From Sporosarcina sp. P13 (GTDB lineage: Bacteria > Bacillota > Bacilli > Bacillales_A > Planococcaceae): 64,000 bases of DNA. Position 1 is the first letter of the stretch; each line of letters starts with the position of its first letter. The notes under the pieces were generated by a model. That model saw only the letters and a program-made list of their open reading frames with translations. It searched no databases and had not been told where the DNA came from. The position numbers and the translations under genes were made by a program. Positions 54,380-63,184 of the stretch are shown piece after piece. The stretch lies in contig NZ_PDYM01000008.1 in the NCBI RefSeq assembly GCF_002743055.1, positions 1 to 64,000 on the forward strand. The letters are read 5' to 3'.

Positions 54380-55227
54380 ATCTTTGGTATACCGAAGATC
54401 ATTCACCACATGTTCGTTTTTCTATTCAAGTAGAAGAACATCTCTACACAGGTACTAGTGAATTCCAAAAGATCGATGTCTTACAAACGGTGGAATTCGG
54501 CAAGATTCTAATACTCGATGGCTATGTCATGGTGACAGAAAAAGACGAATTCATCTACCATGACATGATTGTTCACGTTCCTATGGCGACAAATCCTGCT
54601 ATCGAAAAAGTCCTTGTGATTGGTGCAGGTGACGGCGGAACCGTTCGCGAACTAACACGATATCCATCAATCAAACAAATCGATATGGTAGAAATCGATC
54701 AGCAAGTAGTCGAAGTTTGTCAGAAGTACTTACAACAAACTGCTTGTCAGCTGACAGATCCTCGAGTAAATTTATATTTCGAAGATGGCTTGAAGTTCGT
54801 ACGCCAGCAAGAAAACGCGTACGACTTAATTATTGTCGATTCGACAGATCCATTCGGTCCGGGAGAAGGTTTATTCACAAAAGAGTTTTACGGCAATTGT
54901 TATAAAGCGTTGCATGATGACGGTATTTTAGTGAATCAACATGAAAGTCCATTCTACGCAGAAGATGCACTTGGTATGCAGCGTGCGCATAAAAGCATTA
55001 TGGGCTTCTTCCCGGTTTCTAAAGTCTATCAAGCGCATATCCCGACCTATCCTTCGGGTCACTGGCTATTTGGATTTGCATCGAAGAAATATGATCCCGT
55101 TGAAGATCTAGATGCTGACAAATGGAATGCGCTCGGCTTGAAGACGAAATACTATAATCCCAAACTTCATGTCGGTTCGTTCGCATTGCCGAACTATGTA
55201 AAGGAGCTATTAATTCATGCTGAATAA
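54376..55227 (+). CDS. speE: Spermidine synthase (polyamine aminopropyltransferase)
   Basis: 283 residues, length of bacterial SpeE. Motifs: IQVEEHLYTGTSEFQKIDVL, VLVIGAGDGGTVRELTRY for the donor site, IIVDSTDPFGPGEGL for the catalytic loop, and QHESPFY (each quoted below 21 residues). It moves the aminopropyl group of decarboxylated SAM to putrescine, or possibly to agmatine or a longer amine. SD GGAGG precedes the ATG. It overlaps speA by 4 nt and speB by 11 nt. Confidence 0.95.
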   Translation: MNLWYTEDHSPHVRFSIQVEEHLYTGTSEFQKIDVLQTVEFGKILILDGYVMVTEKDEFIYHDMIVHVPMATNPAIEKVLVIGAGDGGTVRELTRYPSIKQIDMVEIDQQVVEVCQKYLQQTACQLTDPRVNLYFEDGLKFVRQQENAYDLIIVDSTDPFGPGEGLFTKEFYGNCYKALHDDGILVNQHESPFYAEDALGMQRAHKSIMGFFPVSKVYQAHIPTYPSGHWLFGFASKKYDPVEDLDADKWNALGLKTKYYNPKLHVGSFALPNYVKELLIHAE

Positions 55228-56074
55228 AAATATCGAAACATTCCTCGGCTTTGAAGCAGACTATGACGATGCATCACTTGTCGTTTTCGGCGCACCTTTT
55301 GATTCCACAACATCGTTTCGACCGGGTACACGTTTCGCAAGTAAAGTGATGCGCAGCGAATCATTCGGACTCGAGACATATAGTCCTTATCAAGACGCAG
55401 ATTTAACGGATTACGTTTTATTTGACGGTGGCGATTTGGAACTGAGTTTCGGTAATACGGAGCGTGCGCTAGAGCAAATTGAACAGTTTGCTACTCAAAT
55501 TTTAGGAGATGAGAAAATCCCTTGTATGATCGGCGGAGAGCATCTTGTTACATTAGGAGCTGTTCGTGCGGCCGCGAAAAAGTATCCTGATTTGCATGTC
55601 ATTCAGTTTGATGCGCATACTGATTTGCGAGATGATTATTTAGACCAACGTCTGTCCCACGCAACTGTAATCCGTAGAATTTGGGATTTGCTTGGGGATG
55701 GTAAGATTTATCAATACGGTATTCGTTCAGGTGATCGACCTGAATTCGAATGGGCTGCTAAACAACATGTTTTCATGAATAAGTTTAATTTTGACGGACT
55801 TGAAAACACAGTGGCGAAGTTACAAGGTAAACCTGTCTATTTGACGATTGATCTGGATGTCCTTGATCCTTCCGTATTTCCTGGCACTGGAACCCCGGAA
55901 GCAGGCGGTGTTAGCTTTTTAGAACTACTGCAAGCCATTCTCACCGTCAGCGGTTTGAATATAGTTGCTTGTGACATTAATGAATTGTCCCCTGTCTATG
56001 ATCAAAGCGGTGTCTCAACCGCTGTTGCTTGTAAAGTGTTACGCGAATTAACAATTGCACTTAATAAAAAATAA
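55217..56074 (+). CDS. speB: Agmatinase (ureohydrolase) SpeB
   Basis: 285 residues. The dinuclear manganese ligands appear in GGEHLVT, FDAHTDLRDD and DLDVLDPSVFPGTGTPE. It splits agmatine to putrescine and urea; an activity on aminopropylagmatine, as in Thermus and some cyanobacteria, is also possible in this context. SD AAGGAG is within the end of speE, 11-nt overlap. It is followed by the dehydrogenase with 19 nt between. Confidence 0.92.
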   Translation: MLNKNIETFLGFEADYDDASLVVFGAPFDSTTSFRPGTRFASKVMRSESFGLETYSPYQDADLTDYVLFDGGDLELSFGNTERALEQIEQFATQILGDEKIPCMIGGEHLVTLGAVRAAAKKYPDLHVIQFDAHTDLRDDYLDQRLSHATVIRRIWDLLGDGKIYQYGIRSGDRPEFEWAAKQHVFMNKFNFDGLENTVAKLQGKPVYLTIDLDVLDPSVFPGTGTPEAGGVSFLELLQAILTVSGLNIVACDINELSPVYDQSGVSTAVACKVLRELTIALNKK

Positions 56075-56093
56075 TAATCGGTGGTGTTCTTTA

Positions 56094-57293
56094 ATGGGAA
56101 AAGCGTTAATTATCGGAGCTGGCGGAGTCGCTAGTGTTGTTGTGCATAAATGTTGTCAAGTACCGGATGTGTTCGAAGAAATATGTATCGCAAGCCGGAC
56201 GAAATCAAAATGTGATGCCTTGAAAGAAAAGTTAGATGGCGGACGTACAAAAATCCAAACGGCACAAGTCGACGCGGATAACGTAGCCGAGTTAGTTGCA
56301 TTAATAAATGAATTCAAGCCAGATATCGTCATCAATGTCGCACTACCTTACCAAGATTTAACGATTATGGATGCTTGTCTTGAGACAAGAGTAGACTATA
56401 TGGATACAGCGAACTACGAACCCCTTGACACCGCGAAATTTGAATATAAATGGCAGTGGGCGTATAAAGAAAAGTTTGAAGAAGCAGGCATTACTGCATT
56501 GCTTGGTAGCGGATTTGATCCTGGTGTCACTGGTGTATTTTCAGCTTATGCACTGAAGCATTACTTCGATGAAATTCATTCGATTGATATTGTCGATGCA
56601 AACGCAGGAGATCACGGCTATCCGTTCGCAACAAACTTTAATCCTGAAATCAATATCCGTGAAATTACAGCAAACGGACGTTATTGGGAAAATGGCGAGT
56701 TTGTTGAAACACAGCCGCTTGAAATGAAACGTGTCTATGATTTACCTGAAATCGGCCCTAAAGATGTCTACTTGTTATACCATGAAGAATTAGAGTCGTT
56801 AGCTAAAAACATTACAGGTATCAAGAAAATCCGTTTCTGGATGACTTTCTCTGAAAAGTATTTGACTCACTTACGCGTCCTTGAAAACGTCGGTATGACA
56901 TCTATCGAGCCGATCGATTTCGAAGGTCAGCAAATCGTTCCACTACAATTCCTTAAAGCCGTACTACCTGACCCAGCTTCTTTAGGACCACGTACAAAAG
57001 GAAAAACGAACATCGGCTGTATCTATCAAGGAATAAAAGACGGAGAACCAAAAACATATTATGTTTATAATGTTTGTGATCACCAAGAATGTTATCGTGA
57101 AGTCGGTTCACAAGCGATTTCTTATACAACGGGTGTTCCAGCAATGATTGGTGCGATGATGATACTAACAGGCAAGTGGAAAAAACCAGGTGTCTTCAAT
57201 ATTGAAGAATTTGATCCAGATCCATTCATGGAAGCTTTGAATAAACATGGATTACCTTGGCATGAAGATTTCAATCCTACTTTGATTGACTGA
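56094..57293 (+). CDS. Saccharopine dehydrogenase-family carboxy(nor)spermidine dehydrogenase
   Basis: 399 residues from the ATG at 56094 (SD GGTGGTG); a longer reading begins inside speB. Rossmann motif IIGAGGVASVVVHKC at the N-terminus, INVALPYQDLTIMDACL and YMDTANYE, then GSGFDPGVTGVFSAY, which are the pattern of carboxynorspermidine dehydrogenases. These couple aspartate semialdehyde with putrescine or diaminopropane (or, in cyanobacteria, agmatine) using NADPH to a carboxyaminopropyl amine, bypassing SAM. Its product would be decarboxylated by the next gene, NspC. Confidence 0.9.
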   Translation: MGKALIIGAGGVASVVVHKCCQVPDVFEEICIASRTKSKCDALKEKLDGGRTKIQTAQVDADNVAELVALINEFKPDIVINVALPYQDLTIMDACLETRVDYMDTANYEPLDTAKFEYKWQWAYKEKFEEAGITALLGSGFDPGVTGVFSAYALKHYFDEIHSIDIVDANAGDHGYPFATNFNPEINIREITANGRYWENGEFVETQPLEMKRVYDLPEIGPKDVYLLYHEELESLAKNITGIKKIRFWMTFSEKYLTHLRVLENVGMTSIEPIDFEGQQIVPLQFLKAVLPDPASLGPRTKGKTNIGCIYQGIKDGEPKTYYVYNVCDHQECYREVGSQAISYTTGVPAMIGAMMILTGKWKKPGVFNIEEFDPDPFMEALNKHGLPWHEDFNPTLID

Positions 57294-57303
57294 GGAGATT
57301 ATT

Positions 57304-58440
57304 ATGAACTTTGATGTACAAGCAGTTCCTTCACCTAGTTATGTAGTCGATGAGCAATTACTCATCGATAATTTAGAAAAAATGAAATATGTTATCGATC
57401 AAACAGGATGTAAGATCCTACTGGCTCAAAAAGGTTTTTCTATGTTTGAAGTGTATCCGTTAATCGGCCAATATCTTCATGGCGTTACATCTAGCGGCTT
57501 GCTTGAAGCAAGACTCGGCTATGAAGAAATGGGCAAGGAAGTTCATACGTATACGCCCGCTTTTCATGAAGATGAGTTTGACGAAATCCTTCGCTTATCC
57601 GACCATTTAGTATTTAATTCATTCGCGCAATGGAACAAATTTAAAGATCGTGTACAGTCGAATGAAAAATCCGTTGAATGCGGTATTCGGATTAATCCAG
57701 AATACTCCGAAATCGAAGTAGATATGTATAACCCGTGCTTTTCCTATTCAAGATTCGGTGTCACATTGGAGAACTTTGAACCAGATCAACTAGAAGGAAT
57801 TAGTGGATTACATTTCCATACGTTGTGCGAGCAAAACTCGGATACACTATGGCGGACCATCCAAATTATCGACGAAGAGTTCGGACCCTATTTACAGCAA
57901 ATGAAATGGATTAACTTCGGTGGCGGACATCATATTACTCGCTCTGATTATGATATCGAAACTTTAATTCGCTCCATTCGTTTTATGCAAGATAAGTATG
58001 GTCTAGAAGTTTACTTGGAACCAGGCGAAGCGGTTGCCCTCAATACAGGATTCCTCGTCGCAACAGTGCTAGATACTATGCATAATGGTATGGATATTGC
58101 GATAGTGGATACATCGGCTTCTTGCCATATGCCAGACGTACTGGAGATGCCATACCGTCCAGAAATTATCAATGCGGGTATGCCAAACGAAAAAGCCTAC
58201 ACGTATCGACTTGGTGGACCGACTTGTCTAGCAGGTGACGTCATTGGTGATTATTCATTTAATGCACCATTGGAGCCCGGTGACCGTCTTGTGTTTTGCG
58301 ATATGGCACACTATTCAATGGTGAAAAACAATACGTTTAACGGTGTGAATTTGCCATCTATCGTCCTTCATACCGCCGATCAACAAATTAAAGTTGTAAA
58401 ACAATTTGGCTATGAAGATTTCAAACAACGTCTATCCTAA
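57304..58440 (+). CDS. nspC: Carboxy(nor)spermidine decarboxylase NspC
   Basis: 378 residues from the ATG at 57304 (SD GAGGAG, 8 nt), 10 nt after the dehydrogenase. Alanine-racemase-type fold-III PLP enzyme: PLP lysine Lys43 in LLAQKGFSMFE, HFHTLCEQNS, glycine loop NFGGGHHIT and EPGEAVALN, and the DTSASCHMPDVLEMPYRP active-site segment near residue 265 (quoted in part). It decarboxylates carboxyspermidine or carboxynorspermidine to the triamine. Last gene of the operon, ending at a strong terminator. Confidence 0.94.
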   Translation: MNFDVQAVPSPSYVVDEQLLIDNLEKMKYVIDQTGCKILLAQKGFSMFEVYPLIGQYLHGVTSSGLLEARLGYEEMGKEVHTYTPAFHEDEFDEILRLSDHLVFNSFAQWNKFKDRVQSNEKSVECGIRINPEYSEIEVDMYNPCFSYSRFGVTLENFEPDQLEGISGLHFHTLCEQNSDTLWRTIQIIDEEFGPYLQQMKWINFGGGHHITRSDYDIETLIRSIRFMQDKYGLEVYLEPGEAVALNTGFLVATVLDTMHNGMDIAIVDTSASCHMPDVLEMPYRPEIINAGMPNEKAYTYRLGGPTCLAGDVIGDYSFNAPLEPGDRLVFCDMAHYSMVKNNTFNGVNLPSIVLHTADQQIKVVKQFGYEDFKQRLS

Positions 58441-58441
58441 T

Positions 58442-58478
58442 AAAAGCCGATTCGCATCTAGATGCGAATCGGTCTTTT
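58442..58478. terminator. Bidirectional terminator nspC/cax
   Basis: AAAAGCCGATTCGCATC-ta-GATGCGAATCGGTCTTTT, a near-perfect stem between convergent genes. Confidence 0.94.
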
Positions 58479-58482
58479 GTAA

Positions 58483-59538
58483 TTATAGCAAGAAAAATCC
58501 AATGCCCATAATCAAGTATGCGGCGAATAGTGTCAGCCCTTCAAACCAGTTCGATTCGCCATCATGGCAAATATTAACGACTAAGAGCGTGGCGGTAATC
58601 ATGGCGATGAGCTCTGGCCATGTGAATATGAGCGGCATCGCTTGCGGCATCATAAGAGAAATCAATACGAGCACCGGTGCAACAAACATCGCTACTTGTA
58701 AAGTTGAGCCAATTGCAATCTCAACGGAAACATCCATTTTATTTTTCATTGCCATCGTAATCGCAGATGAGTGCTCTGCTGCATTTCCTACAACTGCTAC
58801 AATGATGACACCGATAAATAGCTCCGTCCATCCAAACCTTTCACCTAATGTACCAAAGGTGTGCACAAGCTTTTCAGAAACAAACGCTACTGCTACCGTG
58901 GATAACAATAACACGAGCAAAGCTTTCTTTTTCGTCCATTCAGGTACCTCTTCTGTTTCATGATTATCGGAGCCGAAGACCCCCCGATGAGTAAATAGTT
59001 TAAACAAAAGACCTGCCAAATAGAGAAGAATTAGTATTATTGAGATACCGATACTTAGATTCAGCTGCGTTCGCGTATCCATTGTCACCGAAAATACTTC
59101 CGGTATTACAAAAGCTACGATGACCGCAAAAATCAGTAACGCGGAGTTATAGCGTGCGTCATAGATACTGAAATTTTGGCGCTTATGTTTCAGTCCCCCG
59201 GCAAAAAACGATAAACCAAGCACCAGAAGTAAGTTCCCCAAAACTGAACCTGTCAAAGAAGCTAATACAATTCCAATCAATCCAGCTTTCAACGTAAATA
59301 TAGAAATAATAAGTTCGACTGCATTACCAAACGTTGCGTTTAGCAAACCACCGATTCGCGGCCCACTAACAATAGCCAAGCTCTCCGTTGCTCTACCGAT
59401 GAATGCAGCTAAAGCAATGATGCTAATACAAGCAAGTGCAAAAATCCATAAGTCTGACCACTTTAAATAGGAACCGATCAAAACTAATGGTACACCTATA
59501 AATGCCAAGGCAGTAAATACTTTATTCAGTTCCTCCAC
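58483..59538 (-). CDS. Calcium/proton exchanger (CAX family, ChaA/YfkE-like)
   Basis: 351 residues, the length of B. subtilis ChaA/YfkE. Two alpha repeats of the CaCA superfamily: GNAVELIISIFTLKAG in helix 2 and GNAAEHSSAITMAMKNK in helix 7; about 11 transmembrane helices in total, with an acidic loop (DNHETEEVPEW) between the halves. It exports Ca2+ in exchange for protons. A putative frame on the other strand (58406-58963) is its antisense and is not a gene. SD GGTGGAGG precedes the ATG. Confidence 0.92.
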   Translation of the reverse strand: MEELNKVFTALAFIGVPLVLIGSYLKWSDLWIFALACISIIALAAFIGRATESLAIVSGPRIGGLLNATFGNAVELIISIFTLKAGLIGIVLASLTGSVLGNLLLVLGLSFFAGGLKHKRQNFSIYDARYNSALLIFAVIVAFVIPEVFSVTMDTRTQLNLSIGISIILILLYLAGLLFKLFTHRGVFGSDNHETEEVPEWTKKKALLVLLLSTVAVAFVSEKLVHTFGTLGERFGWTELFIGVIIVAVVGNAAEHSSAITMAMKNKMDVSVEIAIGSTLQVAMFVAPVLVLISLMMPQAMPLIFTWPELIAMITATLLVVNICHDGESNWFEGLTLFAAYLIMGIGFFLL

Positions 59539-59598
59539 CTCATTTCTACTTATTTTGTTATATCCTTCCCCATTTTTCTAACGAACAAACTGTCAAGA

Positions 59599-59630
59599 TA
59601 AAAAAGACTGTAGCCTATAGGCACAGTCTT
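59599..59630 (-). terminator. Terminator of the phosphodiesterase gene
   Basis: On the minus strand AAGACTGT / ACAGTCTT with an internal CTATAG, followed by TTTTATC; it lies 34 nt after the stop codon at 59664. Confidence 0.85.
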
Positions 59631-59663
59631 AAATTTACGAATGATTAACTAGTCACCCTATAC

Positions 59664-61589
59664 TTATCTTCTCCCCCAAATTGAACTTCCTTCTACGAAT
59701 TCCGGAGCCGGTATACCTAATAATTCATATACACTCGGTGCGATATCTATCATTGATATTCGCTCGGATAATTCACCGGTCTTAACCTTTGGACCATATG
59801 CGTAAAGAATTGGACGCAATCTCGGCCTCGTTGGATCTCCCCCATGACTGCCTAATTCCTCGGTTGGCTCGATAGCTGTCCTTGCATCTTTCCCCATTAA
59901 ATACCCCGATGCTGCTGATAAATATATATCTCCACTATTATCATTAGCCATCCCATCATATTCCGGCATTCCTTTCTCCCATACTTTCTCATATGGTTGG
60001 AAACTTGACTGAGAATGCGTAGAGAATTTAGGCACAAGCGGATAGCTGTAGGCAAAATCCTTCTTCCCTAACAACAAGCGGAATGCAGGTACACCAGTAT
60101 CTGATGGATTAAAAGAAAAGCTTGAGAATAGTGTAGAGTCTTTAAATATCTCTACAATTTGACTCTTCACTGCTTCAAATTCTTCAGGTTTCACAATTCC
60201 CCTTTTCTCTCGACCTTTCAAATTCACATATATGTGCGCAATCGTTCCACTCGCCTCTGCATACGCTTTTGTTTTTGAAGCATCAATAGTTCCATTTTCA
60301 TTTTTCACAAGCAGGCCGGCCTCTTCTAGCACCTTATTTGGTGAGAGTCTTGTATGAATCGGCTCCACACCATGATCTGATACAATTAATAAATGATCAT
60401 TTGGAGTCAATGCACTGTTAATCCTCCCAATCGCTTGATCAGCTTGTTGAAATGCCCATCTGACATAGCCTTCATTTTTATTGAAGGTTTTCATATCAAA
60501 CCCAGGTTGCGCTGGATCAATCAACAAAAAGTTATGCAACTCATTATCTAAATGGGGATAATAGTAAAATAATAAATCTGGTGTGTACTGTTCTTTAATA
60601 AATAGACTGACTTCCGTAACCCAATCCGTGAAACGTTCACTTACTTGTTCATACTCTTTTCTTGTGATGTCCCCTTCTTTAAAAGCATCTATCTCATCTG
60701 GAGACGGATAAAATCCAAATTCAGATGAAATAGTTTCAGCAAATCCATCTGGACCTTTATAAATACTTCCCATTACCGTCCCTTGGAATAACTTAAGTGT
60801 CTCTAAATTATCAACATCTCCTTTAAGTTTCACATAAAACCCCGTACTTTCCGTGTCTGGAAGATCGAGGTCCACAGCAATCCAATCTTTTGTGGAAACT
60901 TGCTGTCCCAGTTCTTTTTTATCTGTGGATAGATAAATAGCTGGTTCCTTTTCGTCAGTTACTAATACATATAATTCTTTAGAAGGTATATTTTTTATAT
61001 TCAAGGCAATGACAGCTTCCTTAACCCCAACGCCACCAGACGATAAAGTTTCTATACGCTGATCATCAATCGATGTGAATTTCAAATCATGCAACTTTGC
61101 ATCAGCTAGCGTTCCGCCAGAATACACGGCGTACGTAGCTGCTGAAGCATTATCCGGATTGGAGTCTGGGAAAGCTACAGTAGCAGTTACTTTCCCTTGG
61201 TTTCTAGCTTCTTTCCAAATCGGAGTTACGCCTAATGTCTGAGAGAATCCACTTTGATCATCCTTTACCTTTTCTCCTGTAGAGTGAAAGCTATTGCTAA
61301 CGATTCCAGTCTTTGCAGGTCCCGCGCCAGTAGCCATCGCTGCATGAGAAGGAGCGGTCAACGAAGGTGTGACCGTAATAAAATTCGTCGCGTAAGCAGA
61401 TTTTCTCTCTAGTTCTTCAAGGTTCTTCATAACTCCTTTATTTTTATAACGTTGCGTATCCATATAGCCCATCCCATCGAATGAAACCACACTAATTGTG
61501 CCAGTAGATTCTATAGCGTATACAGATTCGTCTATTGCACTACTACTCATAAGAATCAAAATAATGGTGATTATCATTTTTTTTATCAT
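59664..61589 (-). CDS. Exported alkaline phosphatase-superfamily phosphodiesterase
   Basis: 641 residues with a signal peptide (about residues 1-25, ending SVYA-I). Nucleotide pyrophosphatase/phosphodiesterase fold: metal ligand Asp38 in SFDGMG, nucleophile Thr78 in TPSLTAPSHAAM, then YYPHLDNELHNF (Asp and His), VSDHGVEPIHT (Asp and His) and ELGSHGGDP (His), a complete two-metal site. It should hydrolyse phosphodiester or pyrophosphate substrates outside the membrane. An inserted segment of ~150 residues (about 180-330) after the nucleophile is longer than in minimal NPPs. Substrate is unknown. It stands alone; the Shine-Dalgarno sequence is weak. Confidence 0.88.
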   Translation of the reverse strand: MIKKMIITIILILMSSSAIDESVYAIESTGTISVVSFDGMGYMDTQRYKNKGVMKNLEELERKSAYATNFITVTPSLTAPSHAAMATGAGPAKTGIVSNSFHSTGEKVKDDQSGFSQTLGVTPIWKEARNQGKVTATVAFPDSNPDNASAATYAVYSGGTLADAKLHDLKFTSIDDQRIETLSSGGVGVKEAVIALNIKNIPSKELYVLVTDEKEPAIYLSTDKKELGQQVSTKDWIAVDLDLPDTESTGFYVKLKGDVDNLETLKLFQGTVMGSIYKGPDGFAETISSEFGFYPSPDEIDAFKEGDITRKEYEQVSERFTDWVTEVSLFIKEQYTPDLLFYYYPHLDNELHNFLLIDPAQPGFDMKTFNKNEGYVRWAFQQADQAIGRINSALTPNDHLLIVSDHGVEPIHTRLSPNKVLEEAGLLVKNENGTIDASKTKAYAEASGTIAHIYVNLKGREKRGIVKPEEFEAVKSQIVEIFKDSTLFSSFSFNPSDTGVPAFRLLLGKKDFAYSYPLVPKFSTHSQSSFQPYEKVWEKGMPEYDGMANDNSGDIYLSAASGYLMGKDARTAIEPTEELGSHGGDPTRPRLRPILYAYGPKVKTGELSERISMIDIAPSVYELLGIPAPEFVEGSSIWGRR

Positions 61590-61764
61590 ACCAGCATCCC
61601 TCGCTTTGTAGCACTATTCCCCTGAAGAAAATAAGGTAAACTTACAAACTAGCTATGATAAAAATAGAGATAGTTTACTGGTTCTTTTGACTCGTTTCAT
61701 AAATCATTTACAATATTAGTTACAATTTATTCGATTCTTCATTATCCAAAGCTGCTATCGGCCG

Positions 61765-62010
61765 TTCGATAGTCGGTACGGTTGGCTCTTACTAGATAAT
61801 GGTCAATTATCTGTTATGAGCACACCAAACCAAGATACACCGTTGAAAAATCATAAAACGCCATTACTTGTCATCGATGTTTAGGAACATGCCTATTATT
61901 TAGGATACAAAAATCGTCGTCCTGAGTTCGTTCAACATTGGTGGCATACAGTAGACTGGGACGTTGTCAATGAACGTTTCCTACAGGCTCATAAATCAGT
62001 GGTGGATTAA
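61765..62010 (+). pseudogene. Superoxide dismutase (Fe/Mn) C-terminal remnant
   Basis: In one frame the sequence reads WLLLDNGQLSVMSTPNQD, TPLKNHKTPLLVIDV, then TAG, then EHAYYLGYKNRRPEFVQHWW, HTVDWDVVNERF. This is the C-terminal half of a Fe/Mn superoxide dismutase: the normal motif DVWEHAYYL has its Trp codon changed to TAG (61882-61884), and the first ~100 residues are missing. FDSRYGW just before corresponds to the FGSGWAW region. The piece still has the original-looking terminator behind it (62055-62102). The 61590-61764 part of the gap shows nothing recognisable. Confidence 0.88.
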
Positions 62011-62054
62011 TTTTCTTTCTCTTTCTTTCTAGTTTTATCCTACATTCCAATTTA

Positions 62055-62102
62055 GGGCTGCATGATCTGCGGAAACAGATTACATGCAGCCCACCTTTTT
62101 TA
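62055..62102 (+). terminator. Terminator behind the SOD remnant
   Basis: GGGCTGCATG / CATGCAGCCC around a 17-nt loop, then ACC and seven T residues. It points in the direction of the dead SOD gene and has survived its decay. Confidence 0.88.
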
Positions 62103-62117
62103 TTTACTTTTTATCGT

Positions 62118-62921
62118 TCAAAGTTGCAAGGCAATTTGATCACTTGGATGTCCTTCTAACCACGCGATACTCTTGCTGAATAATTCATCTTCAAATGAAT
62201 AACTAGAAAAAGTATGATCTGCACTTTCAATATATTGAGCGTAAACGGCTGCTGTATGCGCTCTTTTATTAAACGAATTACTATAACGTACAGCATGTTC
62301 TTTTGGAATTTGTTCATCTGCTTTTGCATGAATAATATGTGCAGGCCCAGTGTATGAACGAACTGCTTCAAGTGGCTGATGTGTTTTCAAGTCTTGGATA
62401 AACGTTTTGCTAATCATAAATCCTAGATAGTCGTGCTGACCTTCTTTAGAGATTTCACGAACCGCTTTCGGCCCGAGAATACCCGTAATATCTTCATATG
62501 GTGTGCCTACCGGAGACCACAAAAGTAGATGCTTCACGCGCGAATCCTTTGCCGCTGTTAATGATGCGACTGCACCACCTAGACTGTGGCCTATCAACGT
62601 CACACGATCTTCATCAATTTCATGTATTAGACTTAGGTAATCTATTACGTCTTTCACTTCCCGTAACTGTTTCGTTACCGTGACGTCTCCGTAATCCCCA
62701 TCACTTTCCCCACAGCCACTAAAGTCAAACCGGAATACCCCATAGCCACGCTCTGTAAAATAGCGTGCGGCTTTTACAAACAGACGATGTTCTCCTACTT
62801 TGCTCCCGACGAATCCATGAATAAGTATGATCAATGGTATTTTTGTTTTCGTATATTCAGGAAGATGCAAGGCGCCAGATAAGTTATTTTCTCCAGAACG
62901 GATCGTTATATTTTTCTGCAT
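62118..62921 (-). CDS. Alpha/beta-hydrolase family protein (YtmA/feruloyl-esterase-like)
   Basis: 267 residues from the ATG at 62921 (GAGGAG, 7 nt); the ATG two codons upstream is too close to the SD. Nucleophile Ser in LIGHSLGGAVA, oxyanion-side HGFVGSKVG, RFDFSGCGESDGDYGD, acid Asp probably in HAKADEQIP and His in ADHTFSS. It is a cytosolic serine hydrolase or esterase; the substrate is unknown. It lies alone. Confidence 0.88.
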   Translation of the reverse strand: MQKNITIRSGENNLSGALHLPEYTKTKIPLIILIHGFVGSKVGEHRLFVKAARYFTERGYGVFRFDFSGCGESDGDYGDVTVTKQLREVKDVIDYLSLIHEIDEDRVTLIGHSLGGAVASLTAAKDSRVKHLLLWSPVGTPYEDITGILGPKAVREISKEGQHDYLGFMISKTFIQDLKTHQPLEAVRSYTGPAHIIHAKADEQIPKEHAVRYSNSFNKRAHTAAVYAQYIESADHTFSSYSFEDELFSKSIAWLEGHPSDQIALQL

Positions 62922-63065
62922 TGCCATTCTCCTCTTTATAATATATTATTCCAACATGTTTAATAGGTATTATACAATTGAAATTATTAGATGTCAAATG
63001 TACGGTAATTTCATTAAAAAACATAAATAGAAATTTCTACTTGATAATCTGTTCGTGATGTACGC

Positions 63066-63145
63066 TACAGGAGGGAGGCTTTCTAGAGGGCGTCCGCCTT
63101 GAACGCAGTGAAATGGTATACTTTCAACTCCCTAACTCTTTTGTT
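63066..63145. repeat. Second copy of the dispersed repeat seen at 11.86 kb
   Basis: GGCGTCCGCCTTGAACGCAG, TGAAATGG, then CTTTCAACTCCCTAACTCTTTT aligns with the stretch at 11868-11927 (GCGTCCGCCT..GCGCAGTG..CTTTCCACTTCCTAATTCTTTTT; quoted in pieces). Two copies more than 51 kb apart, both in intergenic space, point to a dispersed repeat family. The element does not encode a protein. Confidence 0.55.
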
Positions 63146-63146
63146 T

Positions 63147-63180
63147 CAAAACAAAAAGACTCCCATAAAATGAGAGTCTC
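63147..63180 (-). terminator. Terminator of the sodium-dependent transporter gene
   Basis: Minus strand: GAGACTCTCAT-ttt-ATGGGAGTCTTTTTG, just after the transporter stop codon. Confidence 0.85.
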
Positions 63181-63184
63181 ACAG

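Noticed and set aside
58406-58963. 185-residue open frame on the plus strand
   Set aside because: It lies entirely antisense to the Ca2+/H+ exchanger gene, starts inside nspC, has no SD and a Ser/Thr/Ile-rich composition typical of reverse-frame translation.
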